From positions 5,463,501 to 5,527,500 of the forward strand of contig NC_084936.1 in assembly GCF_958298935.1 (NCBI RefSeq): a DNA stretch of 64,000 bases, in the 5' to 3' direction. Below the pieces are notes generated by a model. That model did not search any database. It saw only the letters and a list, made by a program, of their open reading frames with translations, and had not been told where the DNA came from. A program made the translations under genes and the position numbers. This document shows positions 1 to 9,740 of this stretch, one piece after another (within the stretch, counting starts at the first letter, position 1; every line of letters begins with the position of its first letter). This DNA is from Phragmites australis (taxonomy: Eukaryota > Streptophyta > Magnoliopsida > Poales > Poaceae).

Positions 1-852
1 TAGGTTCAGGTCTCCCGGAGGATAACAACCCTACGTCATGTGTTTGTGTTATCGTAGATCTCACTTGGTTACAGACGGTGTTCTAGTAGTTTGCCAGAAT
101 TGATCTCCTTACTTTACAAACGGGGTCCTCATCCCTTTATATAATAGGGAGGGGGAGAACTTACATGTGGGCCCTACACAAATGGCCTCTGCTCATTCTA
201 ATATCTAACCCAAATCATCATTACGGAGGACCAGGTATGCCAACTTGCTCTGACGGCATCGTATGTCGTGCTACCGCGCGCCGTCTTGCTTAACCCGTAG
301 AGGCTTATCTCACCACATTTAATACGACGGGATGGAACGATGCCTTCTGCACCATCCCCGTCCGCTTGCTTCTCTGCGCCATCCCCGTCCACTTGCCTCT
401 CTGTGCCGTCCCCGTCCATTTGCCTCTCTACGCCGTCCCTGTCCACTTGCCCTGCCGGGTAGTTGACAATGTCCCATCTGTCGTGCGGCGTTGCACCAGC
501 CTGTAGAGTCTCACTCCATAGCCTTTAATGCTACGGTATGGGACAGCGCCCCCCTGCACCGCCCACGATTTTATTCGTCGGAGTTGGTGCCTGGTGAAGA
601 GGAGCGTTCGAGCGGGTGCCCAACACAGGCGCTTCAGATGGGTTGCGTCCAATCTGGTTCCACGACCAGGGGGCTGGCCGTGGGTTTATGTGAAGCCGTA
701 GTGAGATTGGTCGCTGGAGGCCTTGCACTGGTTGTGGTAACCCGACCCTGATCACGCAACCGATTAGCTTTTTAGGAGGCATGTTCTCCTGGCTGTTTGC
801 ACCCTTTGTGGGGCTTGTTAGCCAGGGTACCCCTTTATTTGATACACCAACA
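1..852 (-). repeat. Gypsy 3' LTR (cut by window edge)
   Basis: On the minus strand the LTR begins TGTTGGTGTATC at position 852, directly after a purine-rich tract (853-871, GAGGGAGCTTGAGGGCTAC on the minus strand) that serves as the plus-strand primer. At least 852 bp are present; the CA end lies outside the window. The stretch includes GC-rich sequence with several chance ORFs that are not genes. Confidence 0.7.
134..147 (-). promoter_or_regulatory. LTR TATA box
   Basis: TATTATATAAAGG on the minus strand inside the gypsy LTR. It is followed about 100 bases on by mixed sequence, which is a typical position for the LTR promoter. Assigned from motif and position only. Confidence 0.45.
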
Positions 853-871
853 GTAGCCCTCAAGCTCCCTC
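853..871 (-). other. Polypurine tract of gypsy element
   Basis: Purine-rich on the minus strand and abutting the TGTTGG start of the 3' LTR, as expected of the second-strand primer. Two interior pyrimidine pairs make it imperfect. Confidence 0.55.
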
Positions 872-1280
872 ATGATCGCGGTTCAGCCTGATCCTACCAC
901 TTGGGTCCCAGGCCAAACTTAGTTCGCCCTAGGAGTGGTCATTGACGTCGTTCGTCCTCAAAGTTCAACTTTGAGTTCCGCATCATCGGGGGGGGGGGGG
1001 AGGTTTAAGTGTCCAGGGAGAGAGAAAAAAGGGGGAGGCACATTAATTGTTGTTGGACCTGAAGGACTCTTGGCTCTTTCTACGTGCCCCCTCGGGTTTC
1101 GAGCGGTTTTGAATGCTGTGTTCGTTGGGATGCTGCTGTAGTCTTTTTAAAGGATGGGTGTTTGAGGGTCCTTCGAGTCCTCCTCTTGCATTCCTTCTTT
1201 CCTTCAAGCCTTTGTGCCTAGAGTCCAGTTCTTTATCCCATCTTGCGTTTGGCTCCGTAGTGTAGACAGACCATGAGGTC

Positions 1281-1790
1281 ATGGCGCGCTCCCCTCCCTT
1301 CTCGCCGGAGAGGTTGATAATTTTGGATGAACCGGCGGAGGGGGATTTACCTCCCACCCAGGATCTACCTGCTGCGGTGCTTTCGGACGAGGCTTTTGTC
1401 GCGGTCGCGATCGCAAGATCGAAGCTGATACTTGCCCAAATGGCGCCCATGACCATCAAGCTTACGTCGATCTACAGAAAGCTGTCCTCTGCAGGGCCGT
1501 CCCGCTCTCCTGCCCGGCCGGATCCCCGGGCTGATGTAATCGATATTACTCATGACGAGGAGGGGATTGATTGGGGCCTTCTGGAGAAAGAGATCGATGA
1601 AGAGGAAGAGTTGGAGAAGCGGAAGGGAGGTCTTCGGGGCGCTCTTGGGCCGGTCAACAGCCCCATTAGGGCCTTTGCATCGGCCACGCACTCTGGCCCT
1701 TACGCTGGTCGCCGTCCGATCCCTGGAGTAGTGAGCTACCGTCCCAGGGAGGAGTATAAGAGGTTCCTTGACTCGTTCAAGGGCAGATAG
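1281..1790 (+). CDS. Antisense additional ORF (aORF) of gypsy element
   Basis: An uninterrupted 169-codon ORF on the strand opposite pol, lying between the pol relics and the 3' LTR. It starts at an ATG (1281) and ends with a TAG at 1788-1790. The product is rich in charged residues: a Pro/Ser/Arg-rich middle (residues about 75-90), then an acidic stretch (about 93-115, including EKEIDEEEELEKRK) that could form a short helix, and a basic C-terminus. No catalytic motif or membrane segment is seen. Antisense ORFs in this position are documented in Tat-lineage elements (Grande gene23, RetroSat2). That it has stayed open while pol has collapsed may be chance or recency. Function is unknown, and expression cannot be judged from sequence. 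Confidence 0.55.
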   Translation: MARSPPFSPERLIILDEPAEGDLPPTQDLPAAVLSDEAFVAVAIARSKLILAQMAPMTIKLTSIYRKLSSAGPSRSPARPDPRADVIDITHDEEGIDWGLLEKEIDEEEELEKRKGGLRGALGPVNSPIRAFASATHSGPYAGRRPIPGVVSYRPREEYKRFLDSFKGR

Positions 1791-2799
1791 AGGTGAGGGT
1801 CCAGCGGGGTTTATATACCAACTTCGCGCTAGTCACTAGAGTTAGGGAGGATAGGGCAGGTAAGCATTGGAATAGTTAGCCTAATTGGGTGTAACTAGTC
1901 AGCTTGTAACCTATCCTCCTCATGAATGGAAATTGCCAGGGTCATACGGTGTCCGTCTTTGTTCCAGCTCCCTCCTAGGCCCATGCCGATGGTCGGAGGA
2001 CAAAAATGGAGTCCCATAGTTTTTCAGATGGATTGGCCTGGACCACTGCTTGGAGTTTTTCGGGAAAACTTTCTCGGTGTTGATGCGGAGAATTGGCTCG
2101 GCTTGTCACATCCTGCTCGCTAGTGAGGTTTTTGGTGGGTAGAACGGCCATAGCTCGACAAGTCCGTTGGTGGCGACCAGCGCTCGGCCCGAGTGAGGAC
2201 TTGTGGCCTCGTTGTCATATTTTTGGCTGCTTGTGCCCCTGTTATCACGTGAGCATACAGGATGGGGCTTCGCCCCGTTCTTGGGTCTCTAGCTGCTTTT
2301 GTATTTGTCGCCCTGGTCACCAGGTTCAGTAGTGGTCATCGAGCGTGGTCACGCGCTGTGGTTGGAGGACCAATTTGCGGGGAGTTTGTTGTTGGTCGGG
2401 AGGTCCTGCAAAACAAGGAGTCTGGTTTTTTGAATTTGAGAACTTACAGGTCGTATTCCACACTCGTCCGGAAGGTCCTACAAAATAGAGAAAACATGCC
2501 CGTTTTCACGCGGCCCTACACATAGAACTTGCGTAACATGGCAATGTTCCAGGAGTTGTGTAATTCACGGCCATCCTCCATGGCTAACTTGACCGCACCA
2601 GGTCGGGTGACATCGACCACTTTATAGGGTCCATCCCATTTGGGGGAGAGTTTATTCCGACCTGCCTTATTCTGAATTTGCCTAAGGATGAGGTCGCCTA
2701 CGATCAGTGTTCGTTGTCGTACCCTTCGGTCGTGGTAGCGTCTGAGGCTCTGCTGGTACCAGGTGGCTCAAATCAGAGCACGATCGTGAAACTCTTCGA

Positions 2800-5700
2800 T
2801 CAGGTTTATGTCGTCCTCTCATCGCGCCACTTGGTCATCGTCCGAGTAGTTGTTGACTCGAGGTGACTGGAGGGCAATTTCAGAGGGGAGCATGGCTTCC
2901 GCGCCAAAGACCAAGAAGAAAGGGGTTTCAGCTGTGGCCCAGCTGGGGGTTGTCCACAGCGACCAGAGTACTGTGGGGAGTTCATGCACCCAATGTCTTG
3001 AATAGCTTTTAAGCCAATCAAAGACTCGAGTTTTGATCCCTTGCAGTATCATCCCATTTGCCCTCTCGACTTGTCCGTTGCATTGGGGGTGAGCCACAGA
3101 CGCATAGCAAACCTTGGTCCCGATTTCCTTGCAGTAGTCTTGGAAAGCACTACTGGCGAATTGAGTTCCGTTGGACTGCCAAACTGCACTACTAGCCCTC
3201 GTATGAACTTAATCGCTACTGCAGCGGTGATCTTCCTGACGGGTTCGGCCTCGATCCACTTAGTGGACTTGTCGATTGCCATGAACAGGAACTCAAAACC
3301 GCCTAGGGCTTTAGGGAACGGTCCCAAGATATCGAGCCCCCAGACAGTGAAAGGCCAAGAGAGTGGTATGGTTTGCAGTGCCTAGGCTGGTAGGTTGGAA
3401 TTTTGGCCGTGGGACTGACACGACTCACACCGTTTCACTAGCTCACGGGCATCCTGGAGGGCAGTGGGCCAATAGAATCCTGGCCGGAACGCTTTTCCGA
3501 CCAGGATGCGGTATGAAGCGTGGCTACCACATATGCCTCCATGGATATCAGAGAGCATTGTGCTCCCCTCTTCTTGAGTGATGCATTTTAGTAAGAGGCC
3601 ATTGCTCCCTCGGCGGTAGAGGCGTCCCTCTACAATGGAGTATCTGCAGCCTTGCCGTGAGACCTTTTCTGTTGACGCTTCATCATCAGGGACTGCTCAG
3701 TTCTAAAGGTAGTTCAAGATCTGATCCATCCAGGTCATACCCGAACCGAGCAGGGCGACCACATGATGGTCACCCGAGGTCGATGGCACCGAAGGAGGCG
3801 TCGTCTCCAAAGGTGTTGCCTCGGGTGCTCCGTTTTTTAGTAGAGCATCCCCTTCACCTCGGCCCGAGACCGCGGTGGATGTCCCTGAGAGTCTTTCTTC
3901 AAAGACTTCGACCGGGATAGATTCTCGAGAAGAAGCTAGATGGGCCAGCTCATCGGCTAGGAAGTTTTCCTTGCGAGGACGTGCTTGACCTCAAAGCCGA
4001 TGAAGCATCGCTCTAGTTTTCCCACCTCGGCGAGGTATGCCAACATTGTCGGGTCAGAGCACTGAAACTCCTTTTGCACCTGGTTTACGACTAGTAGCTA
4101 GTCCCCTATCACTAACAGTCATTTAATCCTAAGTGTGGAGGCTACTTGCATTCCGGACAAGAGGCCCTCATATTCAACAGTGTTATTAGTGGCTGGAAAA
4201 TACAATTGAACGACGTACTTGAGGATGTCACCAGTGGGTGAGGTCAGAACCACCTAGCTTCGGCTCCCTTTAGTTTGAATGATCCGTCGAAATGCATGGT
4301 CCAGTGCTCGTCCGCCTCCAGTCACTGCGCCTGCTTGGGATCGAAGGACAACCATTCGACTACAAAATCGGCCAGCGCCTTGGACTTGATAGAAGTTCGG
4401 GGGATGAACTGGAAGTCAAATCCCCCGAGCTCTACTGCCCACTTTACTGTTCTCCCTGTTGCATCTATATTACGGAGAATTTCCCTAATTAGGAATGAGG
4501 AGATCACCTTGATCTTGTGAGCCTGGAAGTAGTATCTGAGCTTGCGAGAGGCTATGATGATGGCATACAGCCTTGGTGCCGTGTAAGACCTCGCTGATGT
4601 AGTATACTAGTCGCTGGAGGCCCTCTCGCTCGGCGATCAGGACCGCACTTGCGACCTGTTGTGTCGCGGCAACATAGAGCAAGAGCTCCTCGTTGGGCCG
4701 AGGTGCGGTTAGTATGGGAGGGGTGGAGAGGTACCTTTTGAGTTCTTGGAATGATGTTTCCACCTCCGGTGTCTACAAGAAGCAGTCATTTTTCTTCAAG
4801 AGTTTGAAGAGTGGCAGTCCCGTTTCCCCCAGCCTTGAGATGAACCTGCTCAGAGCAGCAATGCATCCCGTTGGTTTCTGAACTTCCTTTATCCTGGTCG
4901 GTGGCTGCATCTGGTCGATGGCTCTGGTCTTGTCAGGGTTTGCCTCAATCCCCCGATGAGATACGAGAAATCCCAACAGCTTCCATGACGGAACCCCGAA
5001 CGTACACTTCTCCAGGTTCAGCTTCATGCGGTACTTCCGGAGATTATCAAATGTTTCTTGGAGATCGGCGACCAGGTCCGTCTTGATCCAACTTTTAACG
5101 ACCATATCGTCCACGTATGCCTCGACGTTTCTCTCAAGTTGTGGTCGGAGAATGAGTTGAATGCATTATTGGCAAGTGGCGTCGGTGCTTTTCAGGCCAA
5201 AAGGCATTTTTACATAACAAAAGACCCCAAAGGGTGTAACAAAAACCGTTTTTTCTTCATCCCCCCTACACATGCTAATCTGATGGTACCCTGACCGGGC
5301 ATCTAAGAAGCATAACAGGTCACTACCAGCTATTGAGTCAACCAGCTGGTCAATTCGGGGAAGGGGAAAGAGATCTTTCAAGCATGCCTTGTTCAAGTCG
5401 GTGAAGTCGATGCACATCCTCCACTTACCATTGTGCTTTCGGACCATGACTGGGTTAGCCAGCCATTCTGGGTACTGCACCTCCCGGATGAAGCCTGCCT
5501 CCAGGAGCATATTGATCTCTTGTCGAAGTGCTTCCTTCTGGTCGGCCGTGAACTGACGCGCCTTCTGCTTGACGGGTCGTGCGTCCGGCCATATAGACAG
5601 CTTGTGCTCAATCACATTCCTGGGGACTCTGGGCATATTAGACGGACCCTATGAAAAGATATCCGTGTTCGCCCGGAGGAAGGTGATGAGCGCGAGTTCC

Positions 5701-6110
5701 TATTTGGGATCCAACGAGGCCCCAATCTGGACTGTCTTAGTCGGGTTGGTGTCGTCCAGGCTTACTGCTTTGAGTCGATCGTCTGGGCTGGTGATGACCT
5801 GGACTTTTACTGGCCGTCTGCTGGGTTCAGCAGTCTCGGGCTGTGATCCAGGAGTTAGCTCGACCATGTCGAGGCTCCTCTTCTCGCAGTGCAAGGCCAT
5901 CTTGGCGTTGCCAATAACGGTGATGGCCCCTGTTGGCCCAGGGATCTTGATTGCCTGGTACGTGTAGTGGGCAACGGCCATGAATTGGGCCATTGCCGGT
6001 TTCCCGAGGATCGCGTTATACGCAGTCCCGAAGTCGGCCACATCGAAGAGGACCCTTTCGATCCTGAAGTTGTTCGGCGAGCCGAAGGTGACCAGTAGGG
6101 GTACACCTGC
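2800..6110 (-). pseudogene. Broken gypsy pol (PR-RT-RH-INT)
   Basis: Pol relics on the minus strand are spread over several frames. At 5700-6105 there is a retropepsin-like tail with NAILGKPAMAQFMAV. At 5166-5636 lies the RT N-terminal half with NGKWRMCIDFTDLNKAC and a conserved FLDARSGYHQI. At 4773-5114 is the RT palm, starting in the catalytic DDMVVKS and continuing with KCTFGVPSWKLLGFLVSHRG. At 4322-4763 is RNase H-like sequence, including an ALADFVVEW motif. At 3049-3327 lies the integrase core (DKSTKWIEAEPV), and at 2819-3097 the integrase distal part with NGQVERANG and FGAEAMLPSEI. Frameshifts separate nearly every block, and RT ends in a frameshift after PFGLKSTDATCQ. The polyprotein would normally give reverse transcriptase and integrase for retrotransposition; this copy cannot. 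Confidence 0.85.
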
Positions 6111-6150
6111 TCAAAGGGCTGGTTCACAGCCTTGAGGCATAAAACTTCAG

Positions 6151-7529
6151 CTGGTCACTATTACATTGGTGCATCACCGAGTCTAGAAAGGAAAATCAGG
6201 AGTCTGCAATCACTTACCCAACTCCAACATTCCAAACCACCCAATGGCTCATCCTTCTAGGTGAAAGCTTAGATTTGCACTATTCAATCCACACACTGAA
6301 ATACATTTAGCCCAAGAAAACTAGACCAATGGCTGGACTACGTTGGTGGTCATGTCCAGAAACACGCCAGATTGGTATACTAGTGAACTGCTCATCTTGC
6401 CATACTACTAGCAACCACACCACGACTTCTTCAAACTAACATCGCATCCATAACACAACCTCCGCAAAAACGGAAGCAACACCAGTTAATCCAATCGACA
6501 AGATGGCCACGGTGAAAAAGCCCATACAGAGGGGTGAAGGCATGCCTTCTGCAAGCTTAAATCTCTCATTCCAACTCAAGAATAGCTGTTTTACGAAGCC
6601 TATTTAGAAGACACCCTCTGCAACCTTGGCTCACCATCAACAACCTAAACGCCGGCATACCATGCTCCACTTCGGGTCCCTAGAGGGCATACAACCTCCT
6701 GGACAACACCAGAACCACAGGGGTCCACCTCAACAGGGTCATCCACTTTTATAACAACAGTCCCTTAGACAAAGGAGTACCCACTAGCTCTCGAACATAA
6801 CACCGATCCCACCGCTTGGACTTCGAGAAGAACTCCACCTTACAAGCCAACCTTAGGACACATATTGGCATCCTAACAACCAAGCATCTAAAGTATCGCT
6901 TTATGGGATAACAGGTACTTGCTTTGGACTAGCACCCCTCCACACCCCTTCCACTTTCTTCTTTCTTCTCTTTCCTTTCTTTTCTTCTCCTTTCTTTCTG
7001 GCCAGCTGTCCCCTCCACCAACACCCCTCCACACCCCCCTTGCCCCTGTCTCCCCACCCTCTGCACCACCGGTCGGCGATGCTCCGGCCTGCGACTAGTG
7101 GCCAGGCGGTGTGGCAGGAGGCCGAGGTGGCGACGGCTGGGCACGGTGACGAGAGGCGATGGCGGTGACAGACGGTAGCACGACCTGGCTGGTTCGGCGC
7201 GTGCGGGCGCATGCGGCACAGGTGGGTCATCAACGACATCGACTGGGCTAGTTGCGGCCGGGCGCAGCGACGGAAGGGGTGGCGGGTAGTGGGGACGCGG
7301 GAGGCCAAAGCGGCGATGCACTGGTGGCAGTGGTGGCGAGGGAGGTGGTGTTGGGCTGCGACAAGCTTCAGCTGGCGGGGCGGTGCTGGCACCGGCGGGT
7401 CCTAGGGTTTGGGTGGTAGCCGGGTGGGGGTGGGGCTATAGATTGGAGGGTGGTTGGATGGGTGGTGACGGGCTCGGCCCAACTTATCCACTCAGGTTTT
7501 TTTCTTCTTTTTTTTTATTACAATTGTAC
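6151..7529. other. Intergenic, no gene recognised
   Basis: 6151-6900 is mixed-composition DNA with no reading frame resembling a known family. 6940-7020 is a strong pyrimidine tract. 7020-7500 is GC-rich (both strands open by composition) and contains overlapping ORFs of low-complexity Arg/Pro/Gly type that I regard as chance. It could be transposon-derived, but I see no terminal repeats. Confidence 0.5.
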
Positions 7530-7625
7530 TCTACCGTGGTCTGGGAACAGAGGTTGACATTTTTGTATTTCTGCTACTATGTCCGCAGCTTTGGCGTGGT
7601 TTGTGCTGCGTCGACGTGGTGAGTA
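7530..7625 (+). pseudogene. NLR 3'-flank relic
   Basis: This stretch (GGGAACAGAGGTTGACATTT and onward through TTTCTGCTACTATG) matches the sequence found about 300 bp downstream of the NLR-1 stop (15070-15140) and of the second NLR pseudogene (21880-21955). It therefore looks like the 3' flank of another NLR copy whose body has been lost. No coding sequence is left. Confidence 0.55.
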
Positions 7626-8183
7626 GGCGCCGAGCGAAGCGGGATGGGGATTGGCGAGTTTGGTCATTGGTGTGCTTGTTCCAGACGTGCGCTGGGCTTA
7701 ACTGTGTAGGATTCCCCAACGCCGATGAACAAAGAAAAAAATATGGCAACGGCACAGCGCCATCTTGTAACCGCCGTACCTGCCCTGGCCTCCCTCCCGG
7801 CTTCTCCGGTGAGCTCTCCTGTCCTGTCCCATCTCCCAGTCAGTGGTTGGTGTGTTTTTTCTTACGTTGTGGTCTCTGGTCCAATCTCCAATGCAACAAC
7901 TGTCAGCTGTGAAAAAATATATGCTAAAACTTCGATCTTGTTGATCGAACTGAATTAGTGCGGGCTAACAGCTATTGTTGTGAGCGAAAGAATACTGCAA
8001 TTCTATCCACCTGAACGTGCGTGAATTGATTTCTTTTTCGTTCTTTTGTTGGATGAATTCCCATGTTGGTGCTAACATTTGGTTGGTTTGTTCTCAATCA
8101 AATCAAATCGAAAGAAAGGGGCACGAAGGGTGATGAGGACGGATGACGTGGCAACTTATCTTAGCGAAAACCACTTATGAAAC
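7626..8183. other. Intergenic, nothing recognised
   Basis: No convincing reading frame or repeat seen. It separates two NLR relics, so it may be deletion-joined flank sequence. Confidence 0.4.
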
Positions 8184-9240
8184 CACCCTGAATGGTGCTA
8201 GTAATTTCGGCATCCAGCACCTCTCCACCGTCACCAAGATTGTGGTAGTTATTATTAGGGGCTACTGCTTCTCTGAAGAGTTTTACAATCCAGCAGATAT
8301 GGATGGTGGCATTGTCAAATCTGTTGCAAGCACCGTTAAAGATGCTGTCGTGACACTTCCCTACTGTCCCAGTATCAGTTTCAAACAGATCGAGGATGAT
8401 GATGGTTACTGTAAGCATTTCAAATTCGTAAGTTGCCTCTCAGAATTGCATGGATAGATCATTACTTCACCCTCTCAGTTGCCAATTTGCAACTACCCTT
8501 CTACCTGTTTCTTCCATCCAGAAAATACGTGGGCGTCCAATTAAATAACCCCTCGTGACTCTCTTGTTTGTGTTTTGTTCTCACTTTTGTTCTAGTGTTT
8601 GGAGCGGATCGATCAAAAGTTTGGAGTACCGACCGAGTGGCCCGAAAAAATGTCAAACTGAAGAGGAGCGTACAAAGCAAATAACAGTGTGTCGCGTTTG
8701 AGAGTGCTGGTAAGTTTAATTTTTCTGCACCAAACAGCATGTTGTTCCCTATCACTCTGTTTTCTCCTCCATATGCATCGTCATTCCCTTTCTGGTATTT
8801 CAAACAGGATGAGACAAATGGAGAGGAGGAGGAGCGGCGAGAGGGTAGTGGCAGAAGCAAATAGAACACCGTGTGCGTGGATGGAACTTGGAAAGTTTAG
8901 GTACTTGGCGCTGCTTAGATACGAGGTCTGGGAAGCCAACTGCAGGATGCTGCTGCCTATTGACAATGGCAGATGCACGATCACCAGCGATTAATACTTT
9001 GGATCAGGGAGCAGAAAAAGGTTAACATGGTGATGACAGAATCGTCCCTTTGGGCTAATGTTGATGCTGTTGCTTCCTGCGATAAGGGATTCCTGTACAA
9101 TGTTCAGTCTCAGCCTACTCTTTCTTTTTGTTTTCTCGTCTTGGTGTGTGTTCATTTTAAGTGTACCTGGCTAATGTTGAGATCTTTTTGTGTTGAAGTG
9201 CGTGCTGGTTGTTTAGGGGCCCGGCAACAGAGGTTTGTTG
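8184..9240 (+). pseudogene. NLR pseudogene A: last LRR, tail exon and 3' flank
   Basis: 8184-8450 encodes the final LRR segment (LNGASNFGIQHLSTVTK onward), paralogous to residues about 880-927 of NLR-1 and closest to the pseudogene at 30540-30770 (shared RGYC and FYNPAD). A donor-like GTAAGT (8430) and an intron with the same CTCTCAGAATTG motif follow. A tail-exon relic starts after TTCTAG near 8597 but carries stops. 8700-9240 matches the NLR 3' flank. CC, NB-ARC and most LRRs are absent, so this is a fragment directly upstream of NLR-1, consistent with an array shaped by unequal exchange. Confidence 0.8.
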
Positions 9241-9339
9241 CCGTCTCTGTATTTCGGCTCAATGCTGGTGGCCAGGCCCACGAGGCCAGGCCCGCCCAGG
9301 TCGTCGGCGCGCCAGTCTTGTCTTCCACCGCTGTCCCCG

Positions 9340-9740
9340 GATTTAAGTAAACGTCGCAAGCGCGTCGGCCACTGCGCTGCTGGATCTGAGCCTCCGCTGC
9401 GGCTCCCCACCTCACCATCGCCGGAACCGGAGCTCTCCTAGTTCGCCTCTCCTAGCTCGCCGGAGCCGCGGGCGACACAACGTGGTGGGACTGGGATCCC
9501 GTTCCTTCGGAGTCCGGAAGTCCAGCGAGCCGGGTCCTCATCGCCGCCGCGCCGCGTCCGGGTGCTCCCTCGCGACCTTGACTTCTGCGCTCTCTCCACT
9601 ACAGACGCTGAAGAGGCTGTTCCTCGGCGGTTCCGCTCAAGGTGAAGCTCCCCTACTCTCACACCCACCACGTCAACACCTCTCGTGCCCGCACGTTCTG
9701 AAATCTCTCTCCTTGCAGGGTGCTCGTTGGTAGCACAGCA
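9340..9740 (+). promoter_or_regulatory. NLR-1 proximal upstream and 5' UTR with intron
   Basis: This stretch is conserved with the upstream regions of pseudogene B (18710-19053) and NLR-2 (35750-36101), which argues for transcribed leader sequence. A likely 5' UTR intron runs 9642-9718 (CAAG|GTGAAG ... CCTTGCAG|GG), with the same splice sites kept in NLR-2. I saw no clear TATA box. Upstream of 9340 the sequence belongs to the flank of the preceding NLR fragment. Confidence 0.55.

Larger units (their letters stand above)
1..6150 (-). mobile_element. Degenerate Ty3/gypsy LTR retrotransposon (Tat/Retand-like), partial
   Basis: Minus-strand gypsy element. Going from high to low coordinate one meets protease, reverse transcriptase, RNase H and integrase relics (about 6105 to 2800), then a long non-pol stretch holding an ORF on the opposite strand (1281-1790), a polypurine-like tract (853-871) and an LTR that runs off the window start. 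The domain order PR-RT-RH-INT is that of Ty3/gypsy. An extra antisense ORF between pol and the 3' LTR is known from Tat-lineage elements such as Grande and RetroSat2, so the lineage call rests on that plus the RT active-site context. No gag or 5' LTR was recognised; the right edge near 6150 is approximate and looks truncated. Many frameshifts show the copy is dead. Confidence 0.8.

Noticed and set aside
6901..7622. GC-rich ORFs at 6901-7622 as a gene
   Set aside because: Peptides are low-complexity with no motif, splice context or homologue I can name.
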